Positions 32,916 through 41,652 of a DNA stretch of 64,000 bases are shown piece after piece. The stretch is taken from the NCBI GenBank assembly GCA_027315115.1, contig DAHUYQ010000024.1:62001-126000 (forward strand), in the 5' to 3' direction. Each line of letters begins with the position of its first letter. Positions within the stretch are counted from its first letter, which is position 1. The notes under the pieces are model-generated. The model saw only the letters and a list, made by a program, of their open reading frames with translations, made no database searches and was not told where the DNA came from. The position numbers and the translations under genes were made by a program. Origin of the DNA: Solirubrobacterales bacterium. Its GTDB lineage: Bacteria; Actinomycetota; Thermoleophilia; Solirubrobacterales; Solirubrobacteraceae.

Positions 32916-33509
32916 TCACGGCGTGAAGCGCCCCACCTTGGATTGCGCCAGGTCCAGCCGCGCCAGCGAGCGCAGGAAGCCGTGCGTGACGAAGACGTGG
33001 ATCTTCGACTGCGTGATGTTGTAGATCCGGCGAGAGATCCCGGTGGCGATCGCGGGGTGGAAGTTTGCGACCTCGACCTCGACGTGCACGCAGACCCGGC
33101 CGGAGGCGGGCGAGCCGGGGCGGCGGCTCACCCGGATCTGGAGGTGGCCATGGCCTCCGTGACCGCGCCGCGAGACGAGCAGGCCGCTTTGTATGCGCCA
33201 GCGCACCAGGCCGTGCTCGGCGTCCATCTCGTATTCGGGCGCCATGAAGGTCAGCAGCTTGAGCGGCCATGCGATCAGGATCACGAACCGCTTGGTCTCG
33301 GTGTAGCGGACTCGCACCAGCCCCAACGTCACGCGCGTCAGAAAGCGCCAGTAGGTGCGCGCAAGCTGCTCCAGGTGCATCGGCGACCAGAGCTGTCGCA
33401 TCGTGGCTTCGGGGAGCGAGAGATCGGCCGTCTGCACCGAGCGAACGGCGCCGGTCTCGCGGTCTTCGGTGGTGTCGTCCCTCAGGTTGGCAACGCTCGC
33501 TGCGCGCAT
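32916..33509 (-). CDS. Uncharacterised conserved-looking protein
   Basis: This 197-residue protein is not recognised. It has one moderately hydrophobic segment (RFVILIAWPLKLLTFMAPEY, near residues 76-95) that may be a membrane anchor or buried helix. The C-terminal half is beta-rich with many charged strands (HGHLQIRVSRR; VCVHVEVEVANFHPAIATG; KIHVFVTHGFLRSLARLDL). Coding potential is good through the whole frame. The ATG at 33509 is supported by a TAGCCT hexamer ending seven bases upstream, the leaderless arrangement seen at other genes here. It is divergent from the GGDEF-like gene. Confidence 0.65.
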   Translation of the reverse strand: MRAASVANLRDDTTEDRETGAVRSVQTADLSLPEATMRQLWSPMHLEQLARTYWRFLTRVTLGLVRVRYTETKRFVILIAWPLKLLTFMAPEYEMDAEHGLVRWRIQSGLLVSRRGHGGHGHLQIRVSRRPGSPASGRVCVHVEVEVANFHPAIATGISRRIYNITQSKIHVFVTHGFLRSLARLDLAQSKVGRFTP

Positions 33510-33551
33510 CACAAGGAGGCTAACGTCATCTCCACGTGATATCCCACACGG

Positions 33552-34391
33552 GTGAGCGCAGAGCGGACAGTCCGGGCCGCGAGCGCGGCGCAGGATCTCT
33601 GCGCCGCGCTGTGGGACGCGTTGCACGAGCAGTTGCGGGCCGGCTCGCCGCAGCAGGCGGCGATGCTCGCGGAGCGAATCGCCGAGGCGTCGCGTTCGAT
33701 CGCGGCGCTCGCGCTGCTGGAGCCGCAGGGCGGCGGTGGCGATGGCGGCGGCGGCGCAACGGATCGCTTCGGGACGCCGGTCGCAGAGTCCGACGTGGCT
33801 GCCGGCGCCCGCGAGACGGCCGTCCAGGATGGCGCGGTCGGCGCGGAACTGCGCGCCGCGGTGATCGTCGACGAGCACGACGAGCCGGCCGACACGCCGA
33901 TCGCGATTCGCGATGCTCGCCGCGCGCCGGACACTCCCTGGGAGACCGCCGTGGAGCGCCGGCTCGACCGCTACCGGACCGATCGCGAGCGGTTCGCGGT
34001 GCTGCTGGTCGAGCTCCTGGACGGGGAGCGGCTGCGCCTCGCCCAATCGCCTGCCGACGCCGAGCGTCAGATCCGCGAAATCGAGTCCGCGATGGTAGAG
34101 CAACTGCGTCCCGCCGACTCGCTCGTGCGCGAGATGGACGGCCGCTACTGGCTGCTGGCTCCCGACACCGACTCTGCGGAGGCGCGGACGCTCGCGAGCA
34201 GGATCGCCGTGGCGGCTAGGCGTTGCGCCTCCCACCGCGGGGCGCCGATGGAGGTAGCCGTCGGCATCGCGCTCTGCCCCGAGCATGGTCTCGACAGCGG
34301 GGCTCTGCTGGGGCACGCCGAGGTTGACCTGTACGCTGCGCAGGCGCGCGGCGGGGTGCTCAGCGATCCCGACGCCGATCCCGCGGCCTGA
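33552..34391 (+). CDS. Degenerate GGDEF-domain-like protein
   Basis: The 279-residue protein has a helical N-terminus, a Gly/Asp-rich linker around residues 58-70, and a C-terminal part (about 135-270) with the strand order of GGDEF domains: RFAVLLVELLDGERLRLAQ, VREMDGRYWLLAPDTD, EVAVGIALCPEHG and VDLYAAQARG. The active-site GGDEF loop is replaced by MDGRYW, so cyclic-di-GMP synthesis is unlikely. It may bind nucleotides or only keep the fold. The start is GTG and no ribosome site is evident. Confidence 0.65.
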   Translation: MSAERTVRAASAAQDLCAALWDALHEQLRAGSPQQAAMLAERIAEASRSIAALALLEPQGGGGDGGGGATDRFGTPVAESDVAAGARETAVQDGAVGAELRAAVIVDEHDEPADTPIAIRDARRAPDTPWETAVERRLDRYRTDRERFAVLLVELLDGERLRLAQSPADAERQIREIESAMVEQLRPADSLVREMDGRYWLLAPDTDSAEARTLASRIAVAARRCASHRGAPMEVAVGIALCPEHGLDSGALLGHAEVDLYAAQARGGVLSDPDADPAA

Positions 34392-34426
34392 GCGCCGGCG
34401 GGGCTCCGCGAGCGCAGGCGGCGTGC

Positions 34427-34483
34427 CGGGGCTCAGCCTGCGCGCTGGGGTCCAGCCTGCGCGCCGGGGCTCAGCCTGCGCGG
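34427..34483. repeat. Three tandem 19-bp repeats
   Basis: The unit CGGGGCTCAGCCTGCGCGC occurs three times head to tail (34427, 34446, 34465), with two changes in the middle copy and one in the last. The third copy covers the final codons and stop of the RlpA-like gene. This is a probable slippage expansion between convergent gene ends. Confidence 0.8.
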
Positions 34484-35034
34484 ACGCCGCCCTCGGGGCC
34501 GGTGACGGTGGCGGTTCGTTTCTTCTTCGAGCTGTGCGCGGCGGGCCGGCCGAGCTCCGGGGAGTTCTGGACGTGCCCGACGACCTTCGCGGTCACCTTC
34601 GCCGTGCCGGCCATCTTCAGCAGACGCGCGGCGCCAAGGGTGAGATCCCAGCTTGCGCCGATCGGTCCGTAAGGCCCGCGATCCACGACTGGAGCCGTCA
34701 CCTGCCGTCCGTGGTAGCTGAAGGCGACCAGCGTGCCGCAGGGCAGAGTGCGGTTGGCGACGCCGACCAGCTTCTTGGTCAGCAGTTGGCCGCAGGCAGT
34801 GTGGCGGCCGAAGAGCCCGGGCCCGAACCAGGTCGCCAGCGTGATGCCTTCCTGCAGGCTGGGCGCGCTCTGCGGGCTTGCCGACGGCGTGCTTGCTTCC
34901 GCGCTGGGAGCGGCGGTCGCGCCCGTCAGCGTTTCGGCTGCCATGGCAGTGCCGGGAAGCAGGGCGCAGACGCCGAGCGCCGCGGCGCAGAGCAGCACGG
35001 GCAGGGACACGGTCTTTTTCGCGATCGGCAGCAT
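34471..35034 (-). CDS. Secreted RlpA-like double-psi beta-barrel protein
   Basis: The 187-residue protein has a signal peptide (KKTVSLPVLLCAAALGVCALLPGTAMAAET), a Ser/Pro/Ala linker and an RlpA/DPBB domain with ATWFGPGLFGRHTACGQLL, GVANRTLPCGTLVAFSY, the catalytic-type APVVDRGPYGP and WDLTLGAARLL. RlpA relatives are lytic transglycosylases or cell-wall-binding proteins. Actinobacterial members also resemble resuscitation-type wall enzymes. A short basic tail (KKKR) ends the protein. The two Cys are placed for a disulfide. Confidence 0.85.
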   Translation of the reverse strand: MLPIAKKTVSLPVLLCAAALGVCALLPGTAMAAETLTGATAAPSAEASTPSASPQSAPSLQEGITLATWFGPGLFGRHTACGQLLTKKLVGVANRTLPCGTLVAFSYHGRQVTAPVVDRGPYGPIGASWDLTLGAARLLKMAGTAKVTAKVVGHVQNSPELGRPAAHSSKKKRTATVTGPEGGVRAG

Positions 35035-35297
35035 GCTCGAACGCCTACGGGGTGAGCTGACGGGCTCGCGCTGGTGTCGCGCTACGGCCTGGATCGACCG
35101 ATTCGCCCCGGCGGGCCGGCATCGCGGCCCACAGTGGTTCCCCCGTCCTCTGCGATCAGCGCCGCAGAGGCTCGGCGTGGGCGGCAGTATACAGGGACCG
35201 GATTGCGAAAGCGCCTTGGCACGCTTGTCCCAGGCGCAGAGACATGCCGCAGTTTGCGGAGTGTTCGCGCGGGCGTCGGAGAGGGACGGCCGGCGTC

Positions 35298-35912
35298 TCA
35301 GGAGCCTGACAGACGCGAGAGCGCGCCTCGCAGCAGCCGGCTTCCAGCCGCGATGCCGGTTTGTGCCAGCTCTCCGGCAAGCTCCGCGAGCGCTCCGAGC
35401 ATCTCGGGCCCGCTGGGCGGGGAGACCGGCGTGCCGGTCAACTCGTTATCGGCCTCGTACCCCTGCCTCGGCGTTGGCTCCCGGGCCGGCTTGCCGCCGC
35501 GCCGCTTGGCCTTGGCCGCCGGAGATCGCTTCGCGGGCGCCGCGCCCGATCGCTTCGCGGGCGCCGCGCCCGATGGCTTGGCCGTGGCGGCGGCAGATCG
35601 CTTGGCCCCGGCGGCGGGCGTCTTCAAGCCGGCTGCGCCGGCGGTCTTGGCTGCGCCGGCGGTCTTGGCTGTGTCGGCGGTCTTGCTGGCGCCGGACGCC
35701 TTCCCGACAGGCTTCTCGCCGGCAGCCGTGGACTGCGGGGCCTCTCCCTGACCCTGCGACCCGGTCGCGCGCGCCCTTCTGCGAGCCGTCTCGCGGCGCG
35801 GGCTTGCCCGTTGCGGTCGCGTGCGGGGCAGCTCCGCCAGGACGCTGCGACGCTCCTCGCTCTGCGGCTCTGAGCTCTCTGAAGACTCTGGGCTCGCCAT
35901 GAACGGCATCAT
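35298..35912 (-). CDS. Lys/Ala-rich histone H1-like protein
   Basis: The 204-residue protein has an acidic Ser/Glu start, a long Lys/Ala/Gly/Pro region with repeats such as KTAGAAKTAGAA and GAAPAKRSGAAPAKRS, then a C-terminal helix region ELAGELAQTGIAAGSRLLRGALSRL. Such Ala-Lys repeats occur in nucleoid-associated proteins of actinobacteria, where the basic tail binds DNA. The function here is inferred from composition only. Matching 18-24 bp DNA repeats underlie the protein repeats. The first of three candidate ATGs is used. Confidence 0.6.
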   Translation of the reverse strand: MMPFMASPESSESSEPQSEERRSVLAELPRTRPQRASPRRETARRRARATGSQGQGEAPQSTAAGEKPVGKASGASKTADTAKTAGAAKTAGAAGLKTPAAGAKRSAAATAKPSGAAPAKRSGAAPAKRSPAAKAKRRGGKPAREPTPRQGYEADNELTGTPVSPPSGPEMLGALAELAGELAQTGIAAGSRLLRGALSRLSGS

Positions 35913-36032
35913 CGCCTAAACAGCGACATTCGCGCAACACGCTCGTGCGCAGACGGCTCCAGGCAGTCGGAAACGACCCCATGGCGCGGTAGCATGGGGA
36001 CCCGGAATGCAGGCGGTAGATGTGATGATCCT

Positions 36033-36061
36033 GTTACGGTTGGGGGCGTTCCGGCCGTAAC
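36033..36061 (+). promoter_or_regulatory. Inverted repeat upstream of the sigma factor gene
   Basis: GTTACGG (36033-36039) and CCGTAAC (36055-36061) form a perfect 7-bp inverted repeat with a 15-base spacer, about 95 bases before the rpoD start. It may be an operator or an mRNA stem in the leader. A possible -10 hexamer TAGCAT lies further upstream at about 35990. Confidence 0.35.
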
Positions 36062-36154
36062 TCACGGTCGGTTTCGCTGTAATCGCTCCCGAACGGCGGC
36101 TGCGCCGCGAACGGGACGCGAGGGCTCGTTCGAGGAGACGAAACGGAAGGCAAC

Positions 36155-37255
36155 ATGTCAGTGGTCGAACTGCAAGAGCTCGAAGAGGTCAAGAATCTGC
36201 TGAACAAGGGCCAGCAGATAGGAGTCCTCACATACGCGGAGATATCGTCCGCCACCTCCGATCTCGATCTGGACGAGTCCGACATCGAGGAGCTCCACGG
36301 CTTCCTCGAGAAGGCCGAGATCGAGCTCGTGGAGGACATAGACCCGGCGACGGCGGCCGCGCTGCAGGTGGAGCGCGCGCCCGACAAGCGCACCCGGCGC
36401 AAGGCCAAGCAGCTCGACCTGAAGCCGGACATGACCACCGACTCGCTGCAGCTCTTCCTCAAGGACATCGGCAAGGTGCGCCTGCTCACCGCTCAGGAGG
36501 AGGTCGATCTCGCCAAGCGGATCGAGCGCGGAGACCTCGACGCCAAGCAGAAGATGGTCGAGTCCAACCTGCGCCTGGTGGTCTCGATCGCCAAGAACTA
36601 CCGCAACCAGGGCCTTCCCTTCCTCGACCTGATCCAGGAGGGCACCCTCGGCCTGGTTCGCGCCGCGGAGAAGTTCGACTACCGCAAGGGCTTCAAGTTC
36701 TCCACCTACGCAACCTGGTGGATTCGCCAGGCGATCGCCAGGGCGCTGGCCGACAAGGCGCGCACGATCCGCATCCCCGTCCACGTCGTGGAGAAGCTGA
36801 ACAAGATCGGCCGCGCCGAGCGCAAGCTCGTCACCGAGCTGGGCCGCGAGCCCACCCCGGACGAGATCGCCGAGGTCACCGGCATCGACCCCGAGGAGGT
36901 CGACGCGATCAAGCGCTCCGCTCAGGCCCCCGTCTCCCTGGAGAAGCCCGTCGGGGACGAGGAGGAGTCGGAGTTCGGCCAGTTCATCGCCGACGAGCGC
37001 GCCGAGTCGCCGTACGAGCGCGCCGCCGAGATCCTCACCAAGGAGGCGCTGCGCGAGGCGCTGGAGAACCTCTCCTACCGCGAGCGGCGCGTGCTGGAGC
37101 TGCGCTACGGCCTCGGCGGCGAGCACCCCCGCACGCTGGACGAGGTCGGTCGCACCTTCAACGTGACTCGTGAGCGCATCCGCCAGATCGAGAACCAGTC
37201 GCTGAAGAAGCTGCAGTCGCTGGCGGAGGCGCAGAAGCTAAGAGACGTAGCGTAG
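36155..37255 (+). CDS. rpoD: Primary RNA polymerase sigma factor (SigA/RpoD)
   Basis: The 366-residue protein has every region of a group 1 sigma factor. Region 1.1 is short (residues 5-70). Region 1.2 starts at [21 protein letters not shown] and region 2 includes [26 protein letters not shown] and the -10 recognition helix [17 protein letters not shown]. Region 3 has [13 protein letters not shown], and region 4 ends with [28 protein letters not shown], which reads the -35 box. A ribosome site GGAAGG lies upstream of the ATG. The length is normal for actinobacteria without the long N-terminal insert of HrdB. Confidence 0.97.
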   Translation: MSVVELQELEEVKNLLNKGQQIGVLTYAEISSATSDLDLDESDIEELHGFLEKAEIELVEDIDPATAAALQVERAPDKRTRRKAKQLDLKPDMTTDSLQLFLKDIGKVRLLTAQEEVDLAKRIERGDLDAKQKMVESNLRLVVSIAKNYRNQGLPFLDLIQEGTLGLVRAAEKFDYRKGFKFSTYATWWIRQAIARALADKARTIRIPVHVVEKLNKIGRAERKLVTELGREPTPDEIAEVTGIDPEEVDAIKRSAQAPVSLEKPVGDEEESEFGQFIADERAESPYERAAEILTKEALREALENLSYRERRVLELRYGLGGEHPRTLDEVGRTFNVTRERIRQIENQSLKKLQSLAEAQKLRDVA

Positions 37256-37301
37256 GGCTCGGGCGCTCAAGCGCGCGCCCCGGCATGCCGATGCCAGGGC
37301 T

Positions 37302-38510
37302 ATGTTCGATGTGCAGGCGACGCTGCGCGAGCTTGTGCAGCGGCACGGCTCCGATCTGCATCTGAAGGTCGGCTCGCCGCCGCTGTTTCGCGTCGATGGC
37401 GTGCTCGCCGCCGGGGAGAGCGCCAAGCTCGATGCGGCCGACACCGAGCGGGCGCTGCACGACCTGCTCTCCGACCAGGGCAAGCTCGAGGAATTCGCCG
37501 CCGAGCACGAGGTCGACTTCTCCTTCGAGCTCTCCGGGGTGGCGCGCTTCAGGATCAACGCCTTCCAGCAGCGCGGCGTGATCTCGCTCGCGTGCAGGGC
37601 GATCCCGCACAAGATCAGCACGATCGAGGAGCTCGCGCTGCCCGACGTGGTGCGCGACCTGGCCGATGAGGAGCGCGGGATCGTGCTGCTCACCGGCACG
37701 ACGGGCTCCGGCAAGTCGACGACGCTCGCGGCGATGATCGACCACATGAACACGACCACGAGCAAGCACATCGTCACGATCGAGGACCCGATCGAGTTCG
37801 TGCACGAAGACAAGCGCTCGGTCATCAACCAGCGCGAGGTGGGGATGGACACCTCTTCGTTCAAGCGCGCGCTGCGGCGCGTGCTGCGGCAGGACCCCGA
37901 CGTGATCCTGATCGGCGAGATGCGCGACGAGGAGACGGTCCAGACCGCGCTCTCGGCGGCCGAGACCGGTCACCTCGTGCTCTCCACGATCCACACGGTC
38001 GACGCGAGCGAGTCGATCAACCGCATGCTCGACTTCTTCCCGCCTCATCAGCACAACCAGGCGCGCTCGATGATCGCCGGCACGATCAAGGGCGTGATCT
38101 CCCAGCGTCTGGTCCCCGGCGCCGCCGGCGGGCGCGTCGCGGTCTGCGAGGTCCTGCGCATGACGGGCAGGGTGCGCGACATGATCGTCGACCCCTCCCA
38201 GACCGGCAAGCTGCACGAAGTGATCGCCACCGGCGCCTACTACGGGATGCAGACCTTCGACCAGGCGCTCTTCGGTCATCTCAAGGCCGGCAGGGTGAGC
38301 ATGGAGGACGCGATGCGCGTCGCCAGCAGCCCGCATGACTTCAAGCTCCTGGTCCAGGCCGACGGGCGCCGCGGCACCACGATGGAGGACGTCGCGGCGG
38401 CGCAGCGCAGCAGCGGCGGCGCAGATCCGCAGGCCCCTCCGGGTCAGGGCACGTCGAGTCCGGCCCAGGGCGCGCCCGCACCGGCCCGGCCGTCGGTGCT
38501 GGCCGGCTGA
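37302..38510 (+). CDS. pilT: Type IV pilus retraction ATPase PilT
   Basis: The 402-residue ATPase powers retraction of type IV pili. It has the N-terminal PAS-like region LRELVQRHGSDLHLKVGSPP, Walker A GTTGSGKSTT, the Asp box TIEDPIEFVHEDKRSVINQREVG, Walker B DPDVILIGEMRDEETV and the His box TGHLVLSTIHTVDASESINRM. The C-terminal 40 residues are Pro/Ala/Gly-rich and unlike the canonical PilT end. No other pilus gene is in the window. It follows the sigma factor gene by 46 bases. Confidence 0.93.
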   Translation: MFDVQATLRELVQRHGSDLHLKVGSPPLFRVDGVLAAGESAKLDAADTERALHDLLSDQGKLEEFAAEHEVDFSFELSGVARFRINAFQQRGVISLACRAIPHKISTIEELALPDVVRDLADEERGIVLLTGTTGSGKSTTLAAMIDHMNTTTSKHIVTIEDPIEFVHEDKRSVINQREVGMDTSSFKRALRRVLRQDPDVILIGEMRDEETVQTALSAAETGHLVLSTIHTVDASESINRMLDFFPPHQHNQARSMIAGTIKGVISQRLVPGAAGGRVAVCEVLRMTGRVRDMIVDPSQTGKLHEVIATGAYYGMQTFDQALFGHLKAGRVSMEDAMRVASSPHDFKLLVQADGRRGTTMEDVAAAQRSSGGADPQAPPGQGTSSPAQGAPAPARPSVLAG

Positions 38511-38539
38511 GTCGGCACCAGGCGAGGCCCGCCGGGGCA

Positions 38540-38556
38540 TACCACTTCAGTTGGTA
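38540..38556 (+). promoter_or_regulatory. Candidate HxlR operator
   Basis: TACCA-N7-TGGTA is a perfect 5-bp inverted repeat 15 bases before the HxlR start. A TAAAGT hexamer (38555-38560) overlaps its right arm and may be the -10 box. This suggests autoregulation. Confidence 0.4.
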
Positions 38557-38570
38557 AAGTAAAGCCAGGA

Positions 38571-38936
38571 ATGGCTGTTGAGAGCACGTGTCCGGTATGC
38601 CGCACCGCCGAAGTGGTGTGCGGGAAGTGGACGCTGCTGCTCGTTCGCGATCTCGCGGAGGGTCGGGCGCGCTTCTGTGAGCTGGAACGCTCGCTGGCCG
38701 GGATCAGCCCGCGCACGCTCTCTCTGCGGCTCCGTGCATTGGAGGAAGAGGGCATCGTCGAGCGTCACACCTACCCTGAGGTGCCCCCGCGCGTGGAGTA
38801 CGCGCTCACCGAGAAGGGTCGGGCGTTGCTGCCGATCGTGCAGGACATGCGCGATTACGGCGAACGCTGGCTGACCGGCGAGTGCCAGGAGGCGGTCGCG
38901 ATCACGCTGGCCTCCGAAGTCGGCGCCGCAGCGTAA
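38571..38936 (+). CDS. HxlR-family transcriptional regulator
   Basis: The 121-residue winged-helix protein shows the family core: CPVCRTAEVVCGKWTLLLVRDL, RFCELERSLAGISPRTLSLRLRALEEEGIVER, and the wing YALTEKGRALLPIV. HxlR-type regulators respond to electrophiles, formaldehyde or redox stress, often through a conserved Cys. Here Cys7, Cys10, Cys17 and Cys36 are candidates. No obvious target gene is adjacent apart from itself. AGGA just before the ATG serves as ribosome site. Confidence 0.9.
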   Translation: MAVESTCPVCRTAEVVCGKWTLLLVRDLAEGRARFCELERSLAGISPRTLSLRLRALEEEGIVERHTYPEVPPRVEYALTEKGRALLPIVQDMRDYGERWLTGECQEAVAITLASEVGAAA

Positions 38937-39001
38937 GCGCTCCAGGCGCAAGCCGCGCTGCGCAAAGCAGGAGCGAGCCGGGCGACGGCGAAACGCCACA
39001 T

Positions 39002-40483
39002 GTGCAATCGAGGCTGCTTCAAGAAGCGCTCAGGGCCTTCGCCGCAGAGGTCTCGGAGGCATTGCAGGCGCAACTCGCGGCTGGGGCGGAGATTCCGTTC
39101 GAGCTTGCGGGCGCCGGCAGCCGCGCAGGCCGATCCGAGCTTCAGTTCTACAGCCCGATGACCGGCACGTTCATTGCCGAGCACTGGCCGCGTCTGGGCC
39201 GGCTGCCGGCGCGCGGTCCGGCGTTGAGCGCGCTGCAGGCTTTCCGTGGCCTGGACCGATACGTGGCCGTCCTGGACTTGCGCCCAGGCCAGCGCTCACA
39301 GGCAAGGGGCGCGCTCGCGGACCACGCGCTGAGGGCCTTCTGCGAGGACGTCTTCCACGAGCAGAGCGATTTCGTGTTGCGCGAGGGACGCCTGCAAGTC
39401 GCGCTGAGCCGGTTGGAGGCGGCGCAGGAGACGCAGTCCGGCTCGCTGACGCTGCTGGCCACCCTCCACGGGCTCGCGATCCTCTCACCGCAGCTTCAGC
39501 TCGCCGAGCGGCTGATCATCGCGCGGCCGGAGACCATCTCCGGGGTGCCCGAGCAGGCGCTGTGGCCGATCAGGCCCGGGGGCGCAGGCGCCTCCGAGGT
39601 CGTCGGGGCGGGCGAGCACCTGCTGATCGTCCTCGACGTCCCCGAGCAGGACGAGCGCGTGGACCGCTCCCTCGACTACGGCCGGGAGCTGCTGCTGGAG
39701 CTGCTGCGCGCGCTGCGGCTCTACGGCGATGGGCGCATAGCGTTGGGCTCGATGGCCTGGGCCTGCGCCGGCGAGGCGCCGTTCGCTCCACTGGCGCTCG
39801 ACGTCAGCGGCCGCCCCCAGGGAGTGCTGGTGGTCCGTGCCGAGCAGGAGGACGAGCTGCGCGCCTTCTGCAGCCTGACGGCTCGCCGGGTCCCGCGCGA
39901 GGGGCCGGTGGCGTGGGCCCTGCGGCGCTTCGAGCTCGGCTGCGAACGTGGCGACGAGTTGGAGGGACTCAGCGATCATCTGCTTGGCTTGCAGGCGCTG
40001 CTGGAGCCCGAGCGGGTCGCTCACGGCCTGCTGGCGGCACGCACAGCGGCCTTGTGCGCGCCTGTGGAGGGCCGTCAGCAGGTTGCCGCGCGCGTGCTGC
40101 GCGCACTGGAGCTGGAGCGCGACGTGGTGCATGGGCACGCGGCGCACGGCGCCGGGGCGCTGGAGCTCGCCCGCGAGATCGCCGCGCACCTCAGAGCGCT
40201 GCTGCGCGACGTGATCTGCGGCCATCTGGAGCCGGACCTGGCAGCCGTCGCCGACGAGCTGATGCACGCCGGCGGGGAGCCCGATCGCGAGGCTGCCGAG
40301 ACGGCGCGGGAGCCTGCGCCCAGAGCGGTCAGGCCGGTTCGGGCCAAGGCAGCCAAGCCGGCCTCCTTGCGAGCCCGCAGCGGCGCCAAGGACGATGAGC
40401 AGACGCGTGTGCTCGCGGCCCGCCGCGCCGCGGCGCCCCAGCCGGCGCCGGAGCCGGCACGCCAGAGCGCGTTGCCGCTCTGA
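39002..40483 (+). CDS. Uncharacterised 493-residue protein
   Basis: This protein is not recognised. It is rich in Leu, Ala, Glu and Arg and has mixed helix and strand character without membrane segments. Notable stretches are LQFYSPMTGTFIAEHWPRLG near residue 43, then LLIVLDVPEQDERVDRSLDYGRELLLELLRAL and GVLVVRAEQEDELRAFC, which may be an alpha/beta domain. The C-terminal 75 residues are basic and low in complexity. The GTG at 39002 is a guess: no ribosome site is visible and the frame stays open 120 bases further upstream. It ends 54 bases from the convergent ArsA-like gene. Confidence 0.6.
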   Translation: MQSRLLQEALRAFAAEVSEALQAQLAAGAEIPFELAGAGSRAGRSELQFYSPMTGTFIAEHWPRLGRLPARGPALSALQAFRGLDRYVAVLDLRPGQRSQARGALADHALRAFCEDVFHEQSDFVLREGRLQVALSRLEAAQETQSGSLTLLATLHGLAILSPQLQLAERLIIARPETISGVPEQALWPIRPGGAGASEVVGAGEHLLIVLDVPEQDERVDRSLDYGRELLLELLRALRLYGDGRIALGSMAWACAGEAPFAPLALDVSGRPQGVLVVRAEQEDELRAFCSLTARRVPREGPVAWALRRFELGCERGDELEGLSDHLLGLQALLEPERVAHGLLAARTAALCAPVEGRQQVAARVLRALELERDVVHGHAAHGAGALELAREIAAHLRALLRDVICGHLEPDLAAVADELMHAGGEPDREAAETAREPAPRAVRPVRAKAAKPASLRARSGAKDDEQTRVLAARRAAAPQPAPEPARQSALPL

Positions 40484-40536
40484 TCTCTCGCGCCGTCCTG
40501 CGCGCGCCTCCCGATGCGGCCGCGCCTTCCTGCGCG

Positions 40537-41652
40537 TCAACCGAGCAGGTGAGCGGCGACCTTCACCAGCGAGTCGATGTCCTGGACGTCCTCGTCGAGG
40601 TGCGGGATCAGGATCGGGCTCTGGTCGCCGACGGCGCCGCGCATGTGCGCGATCGTCTGCTCGTCGCGGCGCACGAGCACGTCGAAGTCGGCGAGGTTGT
40701 CGGCCACCCGCGCGGCCAGGCGCTCGCCGAGCTCCGGCGCCAGCAGCGCCTTGACCTCCTCGAGCGTGTGCCCGTCCAGGCCGTCCATGTGCACGCGGTT
40801 GACGATCAGGCCGCCGAACGGCATGCCCTCGTCCTCCAGGTGCTCGGCGAGCGCGATAGCCTCGCTCGCCGGGTCGCGCTCCGGTGAGGTGACGATCAGG
40901 AAGCTGGTCTTGGCAGGGTCGCGCAGCAGCTCCCCGACCCCGCGCGCTCGCTCGCGCACCCCCTCGATCGTGCCGGCCAGCGAACGGAAGAAGGCGGTCA
41001 GATCGCCGAGCAGGTCGATTCCCGCCGCGCGCGCGAAGATCGAGAAGACCAGGAACGTGGGTCGGCCGACGAGGCGCGCGGCAAGGCCCCCCGGCGCAAG
41101 GAACATGCCGATCGCCCGGCCGCCGAGAAAGCGCTCCAGGCGGGTGGGCGCGTCCAGGAAGTCCAGCGCGTTGCGCGACGGCGGGGTGTCGAGAACGATC
41201 GCATCGAAGCCGCCTTCGTGGTGCAGCTCGTAGAGCTTGGCCACCGCCGAGAGCTCCTGAGAGCCGGCCACTGCGGAAGAGAGATCCCTGTAGATGCGGT
41301 TGTCGAGGATCTCCTGCCGTGTCCGCGAGTCGGGGGCGAGCGTGCCGATCAGCTTGTCGAGGGTGCTCTTGACGTCGAGCGTCATCGCCCACAGCTCGCC
41401 CCTCATCTCAAGACCGCCGTCCTGCAGGCGGCGCGGATCGATCAGTTGCGGCTCGCCGCCGAGCTGCTGCAGGCCAAGCGCGGTCGCCAGGCGCTTGGCG
41501 GGGTCGATGGTGACCACCGCGACCCGGCCTCCCGCTGCCGCGAGACCGAGCGCGAGCGCGGCTGAGACCGTCGTCTTGCCGACCCCGCCGGGCCCGGCGC
41601 ACACGTAGATGCTCGGGCCGCCGGGGTCTGCTCCTATCTTTCCGTCCGGCAT
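40537..41652 (-). CDS. ArsA/Get3-family ATPase
   Basis: The 371-residue P-loop ATPase has the deviant Walker A of this family (CAGPGGVGKTTVSAALALGLA), the switch region VVTIDPAKRLATALGL, DAIVLDTPPSRNALDFL and a late FGGLIVNRVHMD strand. Actinobacteria commonly carry a pair of such genes (for example Rv3679/Rv3680 in M. tuberculosis), but only one copy is visible here. The role may be client-protein targeting or stress response; arsenite transport is unlikely with no ArsB partner in view. A TACGAT hexamer lies exactly seven bases before the ATG, so the mRNA is probably leaderless. Confidence 0.88.
   Translation of the reverse strand: MPDGKIGADPGGPSIYVCAGPGGVGKTTVSAALALGLAAAGGRVAVVTIDPAKRLATALGLQQLGGEPQLIDPRRLQDGGLEMRGELWAMTLDVKSTLDKLIGTLAPDSRTRQEILDNRIYRDLSSAVAGSQELSAVAKLYELHHEGGFDAIVLDTPPSRNALDFLDAPTRLERFLGGRAIGMFLAPGGLAARLVGRPTFLVFSIFARAAGIDLLGDLTAFFRSLAGTIEGVRERARGVGELLRDPAKTSFLIVTSPERDPASEAIALAEHLEDEGMPFGGLIVNRVHMDGLDGHTLEEVKALLAPELGERLAARVADNLADFDVLVRRDEQTIAHMRGAVGDQSPILIPHLDEDVQDIDSLVKVAAHLLG

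Noticed and set aside
35510-35570. Repeated 24-bp units considered as a CRISPR-like array
   Set aside because: There are no spacers of constant length, the units are in frame, and they encode Ala/Lys repeats of one protein.
37158-38540. 460-residue minus-strand frame opposite pilT
   Set aside because: It is rich in His, Asp, Val and Arg, as expected of the complement of a high-G+C gene, and pilT is clearly real.
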